Assembly (NCBI RefSeq): GCF_003729955.1
Contig: NZ_RJTX01000004.1
Span: 248,001-312,000, forward strand
DNA length: 64,000 nucleotides
Direction: 5' to 3'
Source: Chryseobacterium daecheongense
GTDB taxonomy: Bacteria; Bacteroidota; Bacteroidia; Flavobacteriales; Weeksellaceae
The notes under the pieces were generated by a model. It was given only the letters and a program-made list of their open reading frames with translations, was not told the origin of the DNA and did no database searches. Shown one piece after another: positions 17,195 through 25,190 of the stretch; the stretch's first letter is position 1, and each line of letters starts with the position of its first letter. The position numbers were made by a program, and so were the translations under genes.

Positions 17195-19126
17195 CTATGG
17201 AACCAATCTGATCACTCGGTAACCAGTGTTCACATATGCCCCGTTCGCTTTTGATTTCACAAATTCAAATTTGGTCGCTAACTGGGTCTGAACTTTATTC
17301 ATTTGTTTAAAAATTTCTCCTTTTTTATTTTCTCTTGTCAGCATATCATTTACTACATCAAAACCTATGATGGCATATTTGCCTGGAGTTTTACAGTATT
17401 TGCTTTTATATGCTGCTAAAATTTCTTTTTCAAAAGTCCCGTCTGTGTTGATCTTTCTGTCCATCAAATATACCAGATTGGCCTGGCTCAGCTCATCCAC
17501 TCTTTTTTCGAAGCTTGGAACGTAGTACATACTGAAAGCCTTCACCCCCTGTACTTCTTTTGATAAAGCTATAACTTTATTGGAAAATGCTTCCCCTATA
17601 TTATCAGTATCACTTGCTAAAATAGCAATTACCGGAGCGGCCTGTCCTGTCATCATATTCTGGTCAAGCTGAATTTCCGAAGGTGAGCTTACAATCTTCA
17701 CATTTGAATTTTTAACCGCTTTTTCAAGACCTGCTTTTATGTAATTAGCATTATCTTTTTTGCCATCTGCTACTATGTAAATTTTCTGGTCAGAATATAC
17801 TGCTTTTACTTCATCAACAATTTTGTCTGCGTAAGTTTGATCGTTTGTCTCAACAATGATCAGGTTGCTGTAATTGTATAGTTCCGGAGAATTGGCAAAT
17901 GGAGCAACGATCGGGATTTTTTGGTTCTTAGTAAAATCCAGTACATCTACTACATTAGATTTGAAGAATGGCCCGATAATCAGATCCGTATTATTAGGAT
18001 TGATCTGCGTTAAAGAATTTTTAAAGGTTGCTTCATTTCCGGAATCAACGATTTTAATATCCAGTTTTTGTCCGTTTCTGGCATTCCTTTCAATGGCAAG
18101 CTGGGCTCCCGTTAAGAAATCCATTGCCATACTTCTGTATTGGGTTTCGTTGGTGCTATATCCGAAAGGCAACATCATGACTACGCTTAATGCATCTCCA
18201 CTTTTCTTTACATAAGCCGGATCCAGTTTTTTAATTTTCAAAACCATACCGGTTTTTAAACCGTTCGATAATTCAGGGTTTAAAGCGATCAGCTCATCAA
18301 TGGTAACTCCGAATTTATTAACGATAGAGAATACAGTGTCTCCCTGCTGAACTGTATAAGTCACATATTCATCTGCTGAAGCTGTTTCTGTATTGGAAGA
18401 TGTATGAGAAGACCTGTCGTTTCCGGAATCAATGCTTGTTTTGGAATTGACAACAGGTTCGGTAGCCGTATCGGTATTTGACCTTTTTATTTTAATAGTT
18501 TCTCCAGGTTTTAAGCCTTTTTCTTCTAAACCCGGGTTTAGAGCAAAAAGCTCCTGTTGAGTGATCCCAAATTGTTTTGAAATCCTGTAATAATTATCTT
18601 TAGATTGAATGGTATAATTCTCAGTATCAGATGTGGAAGAAGTTGATGTTTCACCGGCAGTTTCTACAGGTTTTGCTGCAACAGCTACCTGTTGATTTCC
18701 TCCATATTTTTTAATGCTTTCAAGAGGTAAAGTGATCTCATCCCCAATTTTCATATGAGATTCCAACTCAGGATTCAACTTTCTTAAATCGGTTTCTGAA
18801 ATTCGGTATTGTTTGGTGATTCCGTAAATAGTTTGCTTAGGCTGCAAAACAATTTTTCCTAATTCAGTACTCGTTTGTTTTTTTTCAACTACAGCCGGTT
18901 TTGCAACAGCTACAGTTTTTTTATCTGATTTTACTGCAAGAACATCTCCAATTGCTAATTTGCCGTCTTTAAACTTTGGGTTCAGTTTCAGCAATTCATC
19001 CACGGTCATGCCGTATCTTTTAGCAATATTGTACGGATTATCTCCTTTTACAACAGTGTGGGATTTTTGAGCGGAAACGCCCAAAACCATACATAAACCG
19101 GATAAAATAAAAAACCTCTTGATCAT
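17195..19126 (-). CDS. Four-LysM protein with a periplasmic-binding-protein-like C-terminal domain
   Basis: A 643-residue secreted protein. After a signal peptide (1-20, ending GVSAQ) come four LysM modules at about 22-66, 90-136, 165-212 and 253-300 (for example HTVVKGDNPYNIAKRYG and YTVQQGDTVFSIVNKFG). Low-complexity Ser/Thr linkers separate the later ones. From about residue 310 the protein has a type I periplasmic-binding fold (SVVMMLPFGYS, DFLTGAQLAIERN, DLIIGPFFKSNV, IPIVAPFANSP). LysM modules bind peptidoglycan; the C-terminal half recalls receptor ligand-binding domains and the LpoA/LppC activator of penicillin-binding proteins. A role in cell-wall synthesis or envelope attachment is inferred. 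It follows bshC by 38 bases. Confidence 0.85.
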   Translation of the reverse strand: MIKRFFILSGLCMVLGVSAQKSHTVVKGDNPYNIAKRYGMTVDELLKLNPKFKDGKLAIGDVLAVKSDKKTVAVAKPAVVEKKQTSTELGKIVLQPKQTIYGITKQYRISETDLRKLNPELESHMKIGDEITLPLESIKKYGGNQQVAVAAKPVETAGETSTSSTSDTENYTIQSKDNYYRISKQFGITQQELFALNPGLEEKGLKPGETIKIKRSNTDTATEPVVNSKTSIDSGNDRSSHTSSNTETASADEYVTYTVQQGDTVFSIVNKFGVTIDELIALNPELSNGLKTGMVLKIKKLDPAYVKKSGDALSVVMMLPFGYSTNETQYRSMAMDFLTGAQLAIERNARNGQKLDIKIVDSGNEATFKNSLTQINPNNTDLIIGPFFKSNVVDVLDFTKNQKIPIVAPFANSPELYNYSNLIIVETNDQTYADKIVDEVKAVYSDQKIYIVADGKKDNANYIKAGLEKAVKNSNVKIVSSPSEIQLDQNMMTGQAAPVIAILASDTDNIGEAFSNKVIALSKEVQGVKAFSMYYVPSFEKRVDELSQANLVYLMDRKINTDGTFEKEILAAYKSKYCKTPGKYAIIGFDVVNDMLTRENKKGEIFKQMNKVQTQLATKFEFVKSKANGAYVNTGYRVIRLVP

Positions 19127-19164
19127 GTTCGATACTTATAATTTACAAAAATACTTCTTTAAAA

Positions 19165-20751
19165 TTAAATGGCAACAATTATTAATTTTGATTCTTGTAC
19201 CACCATTTCCTCTAAACAAGTTTCAAGCCACGAATAACCTTGGTCAGCAAAAAAAACACTAAAATTATAAATTCTTTCCTGCCAAGTCTTTGAAGGGTGT
19301 ACATCCAGAAAGAGATTTTCCAGTCGTTCGAGCAATTCATTCTGCTTTATTTTTTCCGCATGGAGAAGTCTTTTCTTCATTCTCTTGAACGATTTAAGCT
19401 GTCTTATTTCTTCTGCTTTCACCATATTTCCGAAAGATTTCTCAGTGGTTTCCGCAACAGTTTTTAATTCAGAAAAATTACTGATCAACACATTTTCTTT
19501 TTCTTCCAATAATTTCAGAATAGCATTATTATCTAAAATTTTATTGTTGGTAAGGGTTGTAAAATTTTGAAAGAAATCTTCAATTTTCAAATCCAGTTTT
19601 TCAATTTTCTTGATTGTTTTTTCCTGTAGAAACAGCATAGAGTTTCTTGGAATAAGAATAGGAAACGGAATATTGATATGAGAAAAATAATCTTTCAATT
19701 CCAGCCAATACATGATTTCGGCATTCCCCCCTATGTAAGCAATGTTGGGTAATATTTTTTCCTGATAAACAGGGCGCATCAACGCATTAGGGCTGAATTT
19801 TTCCGGAGCGTTTTCCAGTTCATTGATGATTTGTTCCTGACTGAACTGAATACCTTTATCAACAACAATGTATTGTTGTCCGTCAAAATCTATCCTGTCT
19901 CTTGTATCAGAAAGATAGAACAGGTTGATTTCTCTTGGATTTACCTGAACTTTGCCATATTTCGCTGTAAGAAACTCTACTTTCTGCTTTGATATTTTTT
20001 GCAGGCTGGAGTGAAGAAGCTCATCTTTGAACACTTCTTTAATTTCTGTTTTTAATTCTTTAGAATCTCCATCTAAAATGAGCAATCCAAATTCTGAAAA
20101 GAGTCTGTTCACCAAGATTTTAATGGCACTAGTAAGTGTATTTCCCGCCTTATAAGCTTCTTTAAGCATTAATATAAGCTCTGTTCCGAAAACATAATCT
20201 TTAAATTCTTTTTCAAATTCAGAAATAAAGAAAGTATCCGTTATAGGTATTCTTCCAACAGGACCTCCCGATTTTTCATTTATTTCATAGTACCCGTTCT
20301 GTGTCTTGAAATGATTGATCTCTGCAAAATCATGGTCTTCAGAAGCCATCCAATATACAGGCACAAAATTGAAATCAGGAAAGTTTTCTTTTAAATAAGT
20401 ACAGGTTTTAATGGTCTGCAATATTTTATAAATGAAGAAAACAGGCCCCGAGAACAAGTTTAGCTGATGTCCCGTAGTAATAGTAAATGTATTAGGGGCG
20501 TTCAGATCATGTAGATTTTCTTTCTGTTGTGAGGAAAGTGTAAGACCTGAAAGCTGTTGCTGAACAGCATGAGATAAAATTTCTCTTTGCTGAGCAGTAA
20601 AAGATTGCTGTTTTAAGTGAATCTGCTTTCTGAAATTATCTAAAGAAAATGTGTTTTCTTCAAATCCTTCAATTTTATGGTTTAAAAAGTCCTTAATTAA
20701 TTGAGGAATGCTTTCTATATCATTAAATGATATTTTATTTATTGTTTTCAA
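19165..20751 (-). CDS. bshC: Bacillithiol biosynthesis cysteine-adding enzyme BshC
   Basis: This enzyme adds cysteine to GlcN-malate to finish bacillithiol, a low-molecular-weight thiol used in redox control and metal buffering. BshC hallmarks are TTGHQLNLFSGPVFFIYKI, VYWMASEDHDFAEINHF and the C-terminal coiled coil (KSFKRMKKRLLHAEKIKQ). I chose the TTG start at 20751 (MKTINKISFNDIESIP, 528 residues), which leaves a 13-base gap to the porin gene. The first ATG, at 20787, would add 12 unlikely residues and overlap the porin's end. The gene lies in a porin-bshC-LysM run on the minus strand. Confidence 0.9.
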   Translation of the reverse strand: MKTINKISFNDIESIPQLIKDFLNHKIEGFEENTFSLDNFRKQIHLKQQSFTAQQREILSHAVQQQLSGLTLSSQQKENLHDLNAPNTFTITTGHQLNLFSGPVFFIYKILQTIKTCTYLKENFPDFNFVPVYWMASEDHDFAEINHFKTQNGYYEINEKSGGPVGRIPITDTFFISEFEKEFKDYVFGTELILMLKEAYKAGNTLTSAIKILVNRLFSEFGLLILDGDSKELKTEIKEVFKDELLHSSLQKISKQKVEFLTAKYGKVQVNPREINLFYLSDTRDRIDFDGQQYIVVDKGIQFSQEQIINELENAPEKFSPNALMRPVYQEKILPNIAYIGGNAEIMYWLELKDYFSHINIPFPILIPRNSMLFLQEKTIKKIEKLDLKIEDFFQNFTTLTNNKILDNNAILKLLEEKENVLISNFSELKTVAETTEKSFGNMVKAEEIRQLKSFKRMKKRLLHAEKIKQNELLERLENLFLDVHPSKTWQERIYNFSVFFADQGYSWLETCLEEMVVQESKLIIVAI

Positions 20752-20764
20752 CCTGATTGTACTT

Positions 20765-22705
20765 TTAGTTGAACAAATACCAGACAATTCCTATATTCAA
20801 TCTGAAGTCGTATACAGGATAGTGTGGAAATGCGTACGCTTTATTATGAGACGCAAGTGTCCCGATTTGTTGCCCTTCTATAAAGAAGAACATTTTTTTA
20901 ACTTTCATATTAAAATAAACATCCGCAATTGGCTGTCCTCCGATGGAGAATGAATTAGCGTTCGGAAGAATATACTCATTAAGCACCGGGAAATAATCTC
21001 TTGATGCAAATTTAGAGAAGTAATATACTTTGATCCCCGCCTGAATTTCCGCTGCTTTTTTAAATGCATGGGTTTGATAGAAAATGTTAGCTCTTCCTAT
21101 AAAACCTGGCATTGGATATAGATCTTTGTTCGTTAAAGCATTTTGAAATTGCAATCTTGTATTCAAATGGAAATTGCCATAGCTGAAGGTAGCATCACCT
21201 CCAATTTGAGAAATATTCAAAGGCGTCTCACTTTGTTTTGGAGTTGCGCTGCTGTCTAAATAAGTATAATTATCTATTCTGAAATAATTGACAAATAGCT
21301 CTGTTTTGAACCATTTCAGATTGATGTTTCCGCCAATTTCGGTGATGGTTTGATTCTTTGCATCCTGAAGATAATAATTGAAGTTTTTATAAACCGAAGT
21401 ATTCAGTAAATAATTGAATGTAGGGTAAACACTTTGAAAGTTTACTTTGGCATTGACGAAGTAATCTTTGATAGGCTCAAATTTCAAATTATTGGTGGTC
21501 TTTACATAAGTCCCAAATTCGCTCCCATTTGAAAATTCAAGGAATGAATTCAGCTGAACTTTATCCCAAAGCTTAACCTGTAAATTCCCTACTGCTCCTA
21601 TCCTATTTTCTTTAATTTCAGTAGGCCAAACAACATCATTCACCACAATTCCTTCTTCAATTCCGAATTTTAACATCTGATAACGAACTCCCGCATCAAG
21701 CTTGAATTTTTCATTATCTAAAACTAAGCTGACTGTATTGCTTAAATTATCAGAATACTTTTTTGTAGAAAGTGGGAAACCGCTGATCAGTTCATCTTCA
21801 TTCGTATACCAATAAGGTTCTAAAGCATCCTGATGATAGAAATATTTATTTCCCTGATGAAAAATCGTATGTCTTATCCTAAAAGGAAATTTCTCTGAAT
21901 TGAACGGCGTAAACTGATGGCTCAGATAATATCTCCTGTAAGAAAACTGAGAGCTGGTAGAAGCCAGATTTACCTGAGCATTCTGTCTGTTTCTATAATC
22001 ACTGTCTCCAGTCTGAAACAGTTCATCTTCCGAAATTCCTCCATTTTCCTGGTTGTTCACGTTTTGATGTAAATAATGGGCAAAGATCTCATAATTCCCT
22101 TTTTTGGTAATGTAGTGCCCTGAAAATAAAGTATTATTATTCGAAGCCAAAGAATTCCTGTAAAGCCCTTGAGAACGAAGTCCCATGTATTCTATTGCAA
22201 AATTGAATCTTTTTCCAATATTTTGGGTATAGGTGGATTTCAAAGCTGCTCCATTCCTCATTGAGTTATGATAAACAAATGTAGCAGTCGGAGTTTTTAC
22301 ATCATAATATTTCACATCATTAATTCCGATGATCCCATAAGATTTATTGGTAGGCAATAAAGACAGGTTCTGTTCAGAATTGACTTCATAAGACAAAGGA
22401 TTAAATCCAGAACCTACATTGGCAAACTGAATTCTACCAAAATTGTCTCTGTTATTATACTGTGAAAAAATATAGGTCTTATCGAAAGTCATTACCGTAT
22501 CAAAAATTTTCTTTTCAGTATATTGCGTCTGAAATTGATAATCATTGATGGTCGGCTTAAATATTTTCAAGGAGTCTTTTCTCCCCGAATCTATGACCAA
22601 AGTATCTTCCAGCTTCTTATCCAGTTTATTTGAGTCTGTCTTATTGACTACTTGTGCATGAGCAAAAAAGCCTGAGAAAAGTATGATGAGAAATATGTAC
22701 TTCAT
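20765..22705 (-). CDS. Putative outer-membrane porin (Porin_10/DUF4289-like)
   Basis: A 646-residue protein with a signal peptide (1-17, GFFAHA) and a long beta-rich region of alternating aromatic strands ending in FRLNIGIVWYLFN, the C-terminal aromatic residue typical of outer-membrane barrels. The early segment FDTVMTFDKTYIFSQYN and GRIQFANVGSGFNPLSYE match the putative porin family common in Bacteroidota. Substrate is unknown. It is the first gene of the run that includes bshC and the LysM protein; TATTTTTG at 22730-22723 may be its -7 element. Confidence 0.82.
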   Translation of the reverse strand: MKYIFLIILFSGFFAHAQVVNKTDSNKLDKKLEDTLVIDSGRKDSLKIFKPTINDYQFQTQYTEKKIFDTVMTFDKTYIFSQYNNRDNFGRIQFANVGSGFNPLSYEVNSEQNLSLLPTNKSYGIIGINDVKYYDVKTPTATFVYHNSMRNGAALKSTYTQNIGKRFNFAIEYMGLRSQGLYRNSLASNNNTLFSGHYITKKGNYEIFAHYLHQNVNNQENGGISEDELFQTGDSDYRNRQNAQVNLASTSSQFSYRRYYLSHQFTPFNSEKFPFRIRHTIFHQGNKYFYHQDALEPYWYTNEDELISGFPLSTKKYSDNLSNTVSLVLDNEKFKLDAGVRYQMLKFGIEEGIVVNDVVWPTEIKENRIGAVGNLQVKLWDKVQLNSFLEFSNGSEFGTYVKTTNNLKFEPIKDYFVNAKVNFQSVYPTFNYLLNTSVYKNFNYYLQDAKNQTITEIGGNINLKWFKTELFVNYFRIDNYTYLDSSATPKQSETPLNISQIGGDATFSYGNFHLNTRLQFQNALTNKDLYPMPGFIGRANIFYQTHAFKKAAEIQAGIKVYYFSKFASRDYFPVLNEYILPNANSFSIGGQPIADVYFNMKVKKMFFFIEGQQIGTLASHNKAYAFPHYPVYDFRLNIGIVWYLFN

Positions 22706-22750
22706 TTCCTGATTTTGTAGAGCAAAAATAAGAAATAAAAGATAATAAAA

Positions 22751-22778
22751 AACCCCGTCTAAAAGACGAGGTTTTTTT
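22751..22778 (-). terminator. Terminator after the second susCD operon
   Basis: AACCCCGTCT (22751-22760) and AGACGAGGTT (22764-22773) pair with one wobble around AAA. T-runs occur on both strands; the minus-strand operon that ends at 22798 is the gene set it serves. Confidence 0.85.
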
Positions 22779-22797
22779 ATAATATCAATATTGAATA

Positions 22798-23598
22798 TTA
22801 AGAACCAGTTAATGTATCTACTTTGTCTCCGAAAGAACCTGCACTTACATAATAATTAACATTTAAAGTTAATTTTCTAGCACAGAAGTCAACTTTAGAA
22901 GCAGCACCATTCACAGCCATTTTCATAGAAATCATACCATAAGATGGGTGAAGATATCCAGTTTGCTGAGGAGTAAATGTTACGTTTCCAGAGTTAGGAT
23001 CATAAGTAAGTTTAATATCATAACCTACTTCAATATAATCTTTCAGAATTAGAGTGTTTGGATCTGTACCTTGTACAATCGTTTGTCCACTCCAAGCACC
23101 AAATAAACCATTATTTACATCGAATGTACCTACAAATGTAGAAGCATTACAAACTAATGACATAGATAATGCAAATTCTTGTTTGAAGCTTGAGTTAGGG
23201 ATTGTAGCACTTTGCAATTTAAATTTAGCCACTTTAGCAACAGGAGACATTCCTGATTCTAAAACTCTAACTGTAAATTTACCTGTATTTTCTCCACTAG
23301 CAAGGTTGTCTGTAGCATTTACAATTTGGAAGTCAACTCCTTCAACTGCCGTTGAATTAGCTGCATCAAAAACTAATTTAACGTCATGGCTACCAGAAAC
23401 AGCAGCGATGGTTTCGTAATCAATTACATAATCGAAATGATTAGTCCCCGCTAATACTCCTGCTGTACCTTCAGTTTTAGCAAAGTTCAGGTAAGAACCT
23501 TTATCGTAATCTGGGTTTGGCAAACCATCATCTTCAACACATGAAAATATTGAAAAGAAGGCTGCAAAAAACATTAGATATTTTAACATATTTTTCAT
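22798..23598 (-). CDS. SusCD-associated surface lipoprotein with a Calx-beta-like region
   Basis: A 266-residue lipoprotein (lipobox FSCV near 17-21). The N-terminal half has a beta-sandwich flavour with AVEGVDFQI, reminiscent of Calx-beta/DUF1735-type domains found on surface glycan-binding lipoproteins. The C-terminal half (STFVGTFDVNNGLFGAW onward) resembles a separate beta domain and is unassigned. It follows susD by 18 bases in a susC-susD-lipoprotein operon. Such third genes often encode auxiliary ligand-binding proteins on the cell surface. The ligand here is unknown. Confidence 0.7.
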   Translation of the reverse strand: MKNMLKYLMFFAAFFSIFSCVEDDGLPNPDYDKGSYLNFAKTEGTAGVLAGTNHFDYVIDYETIAAVSGSHDVKLVFDAANSTAVEGVDFQIVNATDNLASGENTGKFTVRVLESGMSPVAKVAKFKLQSATIPNSSFKQEFALSMSLVCNASTFVGTFDVNNGLFGAWSGQTIVQGTDPNTLILKDYIEVGYDIKLTYDPNSGNVTFTPQQTGYLHPSYGMISMKMAVNGAASKVDFCARKLTLNVNYYVSAGSFGDKVDTLTGS

Positions 23599-23616
23599 TT
23601 TAGTCTATTTATAAAA

Positions 23617-25167
23617 TTAATAACCTGGGTTTTGTTGAATAGCTGTATTCACATTAATTTCCAAAGATGGAATTGGCAATGCCCACTTATAACTGTTTAA
23701 AGGTAAGTTTGCTGGGTTACCTCCAGGGAAGTTTGAAGTACTAGAAGAGTAATCAGCAGGGTGTCTGTCAATTCCTGCGTTAGCTAAAGTACCCAATCTT
23801 TTTATATCTATAAATCTATAACCTTCGTAAGCAAATTCAATTCTTCTCTGATCTAGGATTCCTTTCCAAGCAGCAGTTGCACTAGGATAAGTAACAGTCT
23901 GGCTAGATCCGAATCTTTGATCCAATACAGATTTAACAGCAGCAGCAGCACCAGTTAAATCTCCAGCAGCAACTCTCGCTTCTGCTTTGATGAAATACAT
24001 TTCAGAAATTCTCATGATTTTGAAATCATTGTTATTTCCGTTTGTACCTGTAGTTGCCCAAGTAGCAGTACCTGTTGCAACACCTCCGTGCTTGTTGATT
24101 ACTAAAACGTCAGAATCTCTGTATGTAGGAGAAGTAGCATAGTTAGGGTCAACAATTGAAGAAGGAGCTACAATTGTTCTGAATCTAACATCATTTGCAC
24201 TATTTGTAGCAACTAAGTTATATAAAGCTCTACTTACTTCATAGAAAGGTGAACCTGCCGCATTTGGTCTAACACTACACCAAGCATTGTGTAAGTTAGT
24301 ACCTTGTGCATTTTGTTGAGCAGTTCTTTTTAATTTAAAGATAACTTCTTGAGCTGCCCCATTAGATTCATTAAAGAAAACTCCTTGATACTGAGCTTTA
24401 GTCGCAAGACTTACTCCAGAAGTAGAAATTACTTGATTGGCCCAAGTTTCAGCATTCGTGTAATCTCCTTTATAAGCATAAGCACGAGCTTTTAATCCTT
24501 TTGTAAAGTTAACGTTAGCAACAGTTGGATCAATTCCAGGTGCAGGGTTAGCCGTATATAAAGAGATGGCCTGATCTAAGTCACTATGAATAAATGCATA
24601 GAACTCTCCGTTTGTATTTCTTGGACGGTCATTGTCTTCAGGTGCAAAGATTCTGTCTGAAATAATACCTGCTAAAGCAGAATCACTTTTCATATCTGTA
24701 GTAAAATATGATAAGATCACTAAATGACAGTAAGCTCTCATTGTTAAAGCTTCCGCTTTAATTCTGGCGATAACTTTTGCATCATCGGCATCCACCGGTG
24801 TTATTTTTTTAGAATATTCCAGAACTCTGTTAATTCTTGCTAGAGCAACATACATGTTTGCCCATAAAGCAGAAGGTCCACCTGATGTAGGAGTCAAGAA
24901 AAATACATAGTCATCTGTTAAACCTTGTCCTCCGTTTGCTACCCCGATTCCACATTCATCTGTAAATACAGATACAAATTCTGCCTCAGATCGGCTTGAA
25001 GTAGCTGCATACACAGAGTTAAGTAATAGTCTTAGATCAGAACTCGTCTGGAAGGCAACATCCTCTGTTAAAGCCCCAGGTGCATAAGTATCTAGCAAAT
25101 CGTTACTACAAGATGTAGAAGACAGTCCTGCTAAAGCTATAAGTGATATATAAACTAATTTTTTCAT
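23617..25167 (-). CDS. RagB/SusD-family outer-membrane lipoprotein
   Basis: A 516-residue SusD homologue with a lipoprotein signal (lipobox TSCS near 18-21). The N-terminal TPR-like helices include RAYCHLVILSYFTTDM, and the C-terminal RagB/SusD part has ISEMYFIKAEARVAAGDL and the family ending YKWALPIPSLEINVN. It binds ligand over the SusC channel at the cell surface. It lies between susC (23 bases upstream) and the lipoprotein gene. No glycoside hydrolase or peptidase is linked to it, so the substrate cannot be read from context. Confidence 0.93.
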   Translation of the reverse strand: MKKLVYISLIALAGLSSTSCSNDLLDTYAPGALTEDVAFQTSSDLRLLLNSVYAATSSRSEAEFVSVFTDECGIGVANGGQGLTDDYVFFLTPTSGGPSALWANMYVALARINRVLEYSKKITPVDADDAKVIARIKAEALTMRAYCHLVILSYFTTDMKSDSALAGIISDRIFAPEDNDRPRNTNGEFYAFIHSDLDQAISLYTANPAPGIDPTVANVNFTKGLKARAYAYKGDYTNAETWANQVISTSGVSLATKAQYQGVFFNESNGAAQEVIFKLKRTAQQNAQGTNLHNAWCSVRPNAAGSPFYEVSRALYNLVATNSANDVRFRTIVAPSSIVDPNYATSPTYRDSDVLVINKHGGVATGTATWATTGTNGNNNDFKIMRISEMYFIKAEARVAAGDLTGAAAAVKSVLDQRFGSSQTVTYPSATAAWKGILDQRRIEFAYEGYRFIDIKRLGTLANAGIDRHPADYSSSTSNFPGGNPANLPLNSYKWALPIPSLEINVNTAIQQNPGY

Positions 25168-25190
25168 TTTTTTAAATTCTTATTCATTAA

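Noticed and set aside
20752..20787. Upstream ATG for bshC giving 12 more residues
   Set aside because: It overlaps the porin end and adds MSGICSTKSTIR, unlike BshC N-termini; the TTG at 20751 begins the conserved sequence.
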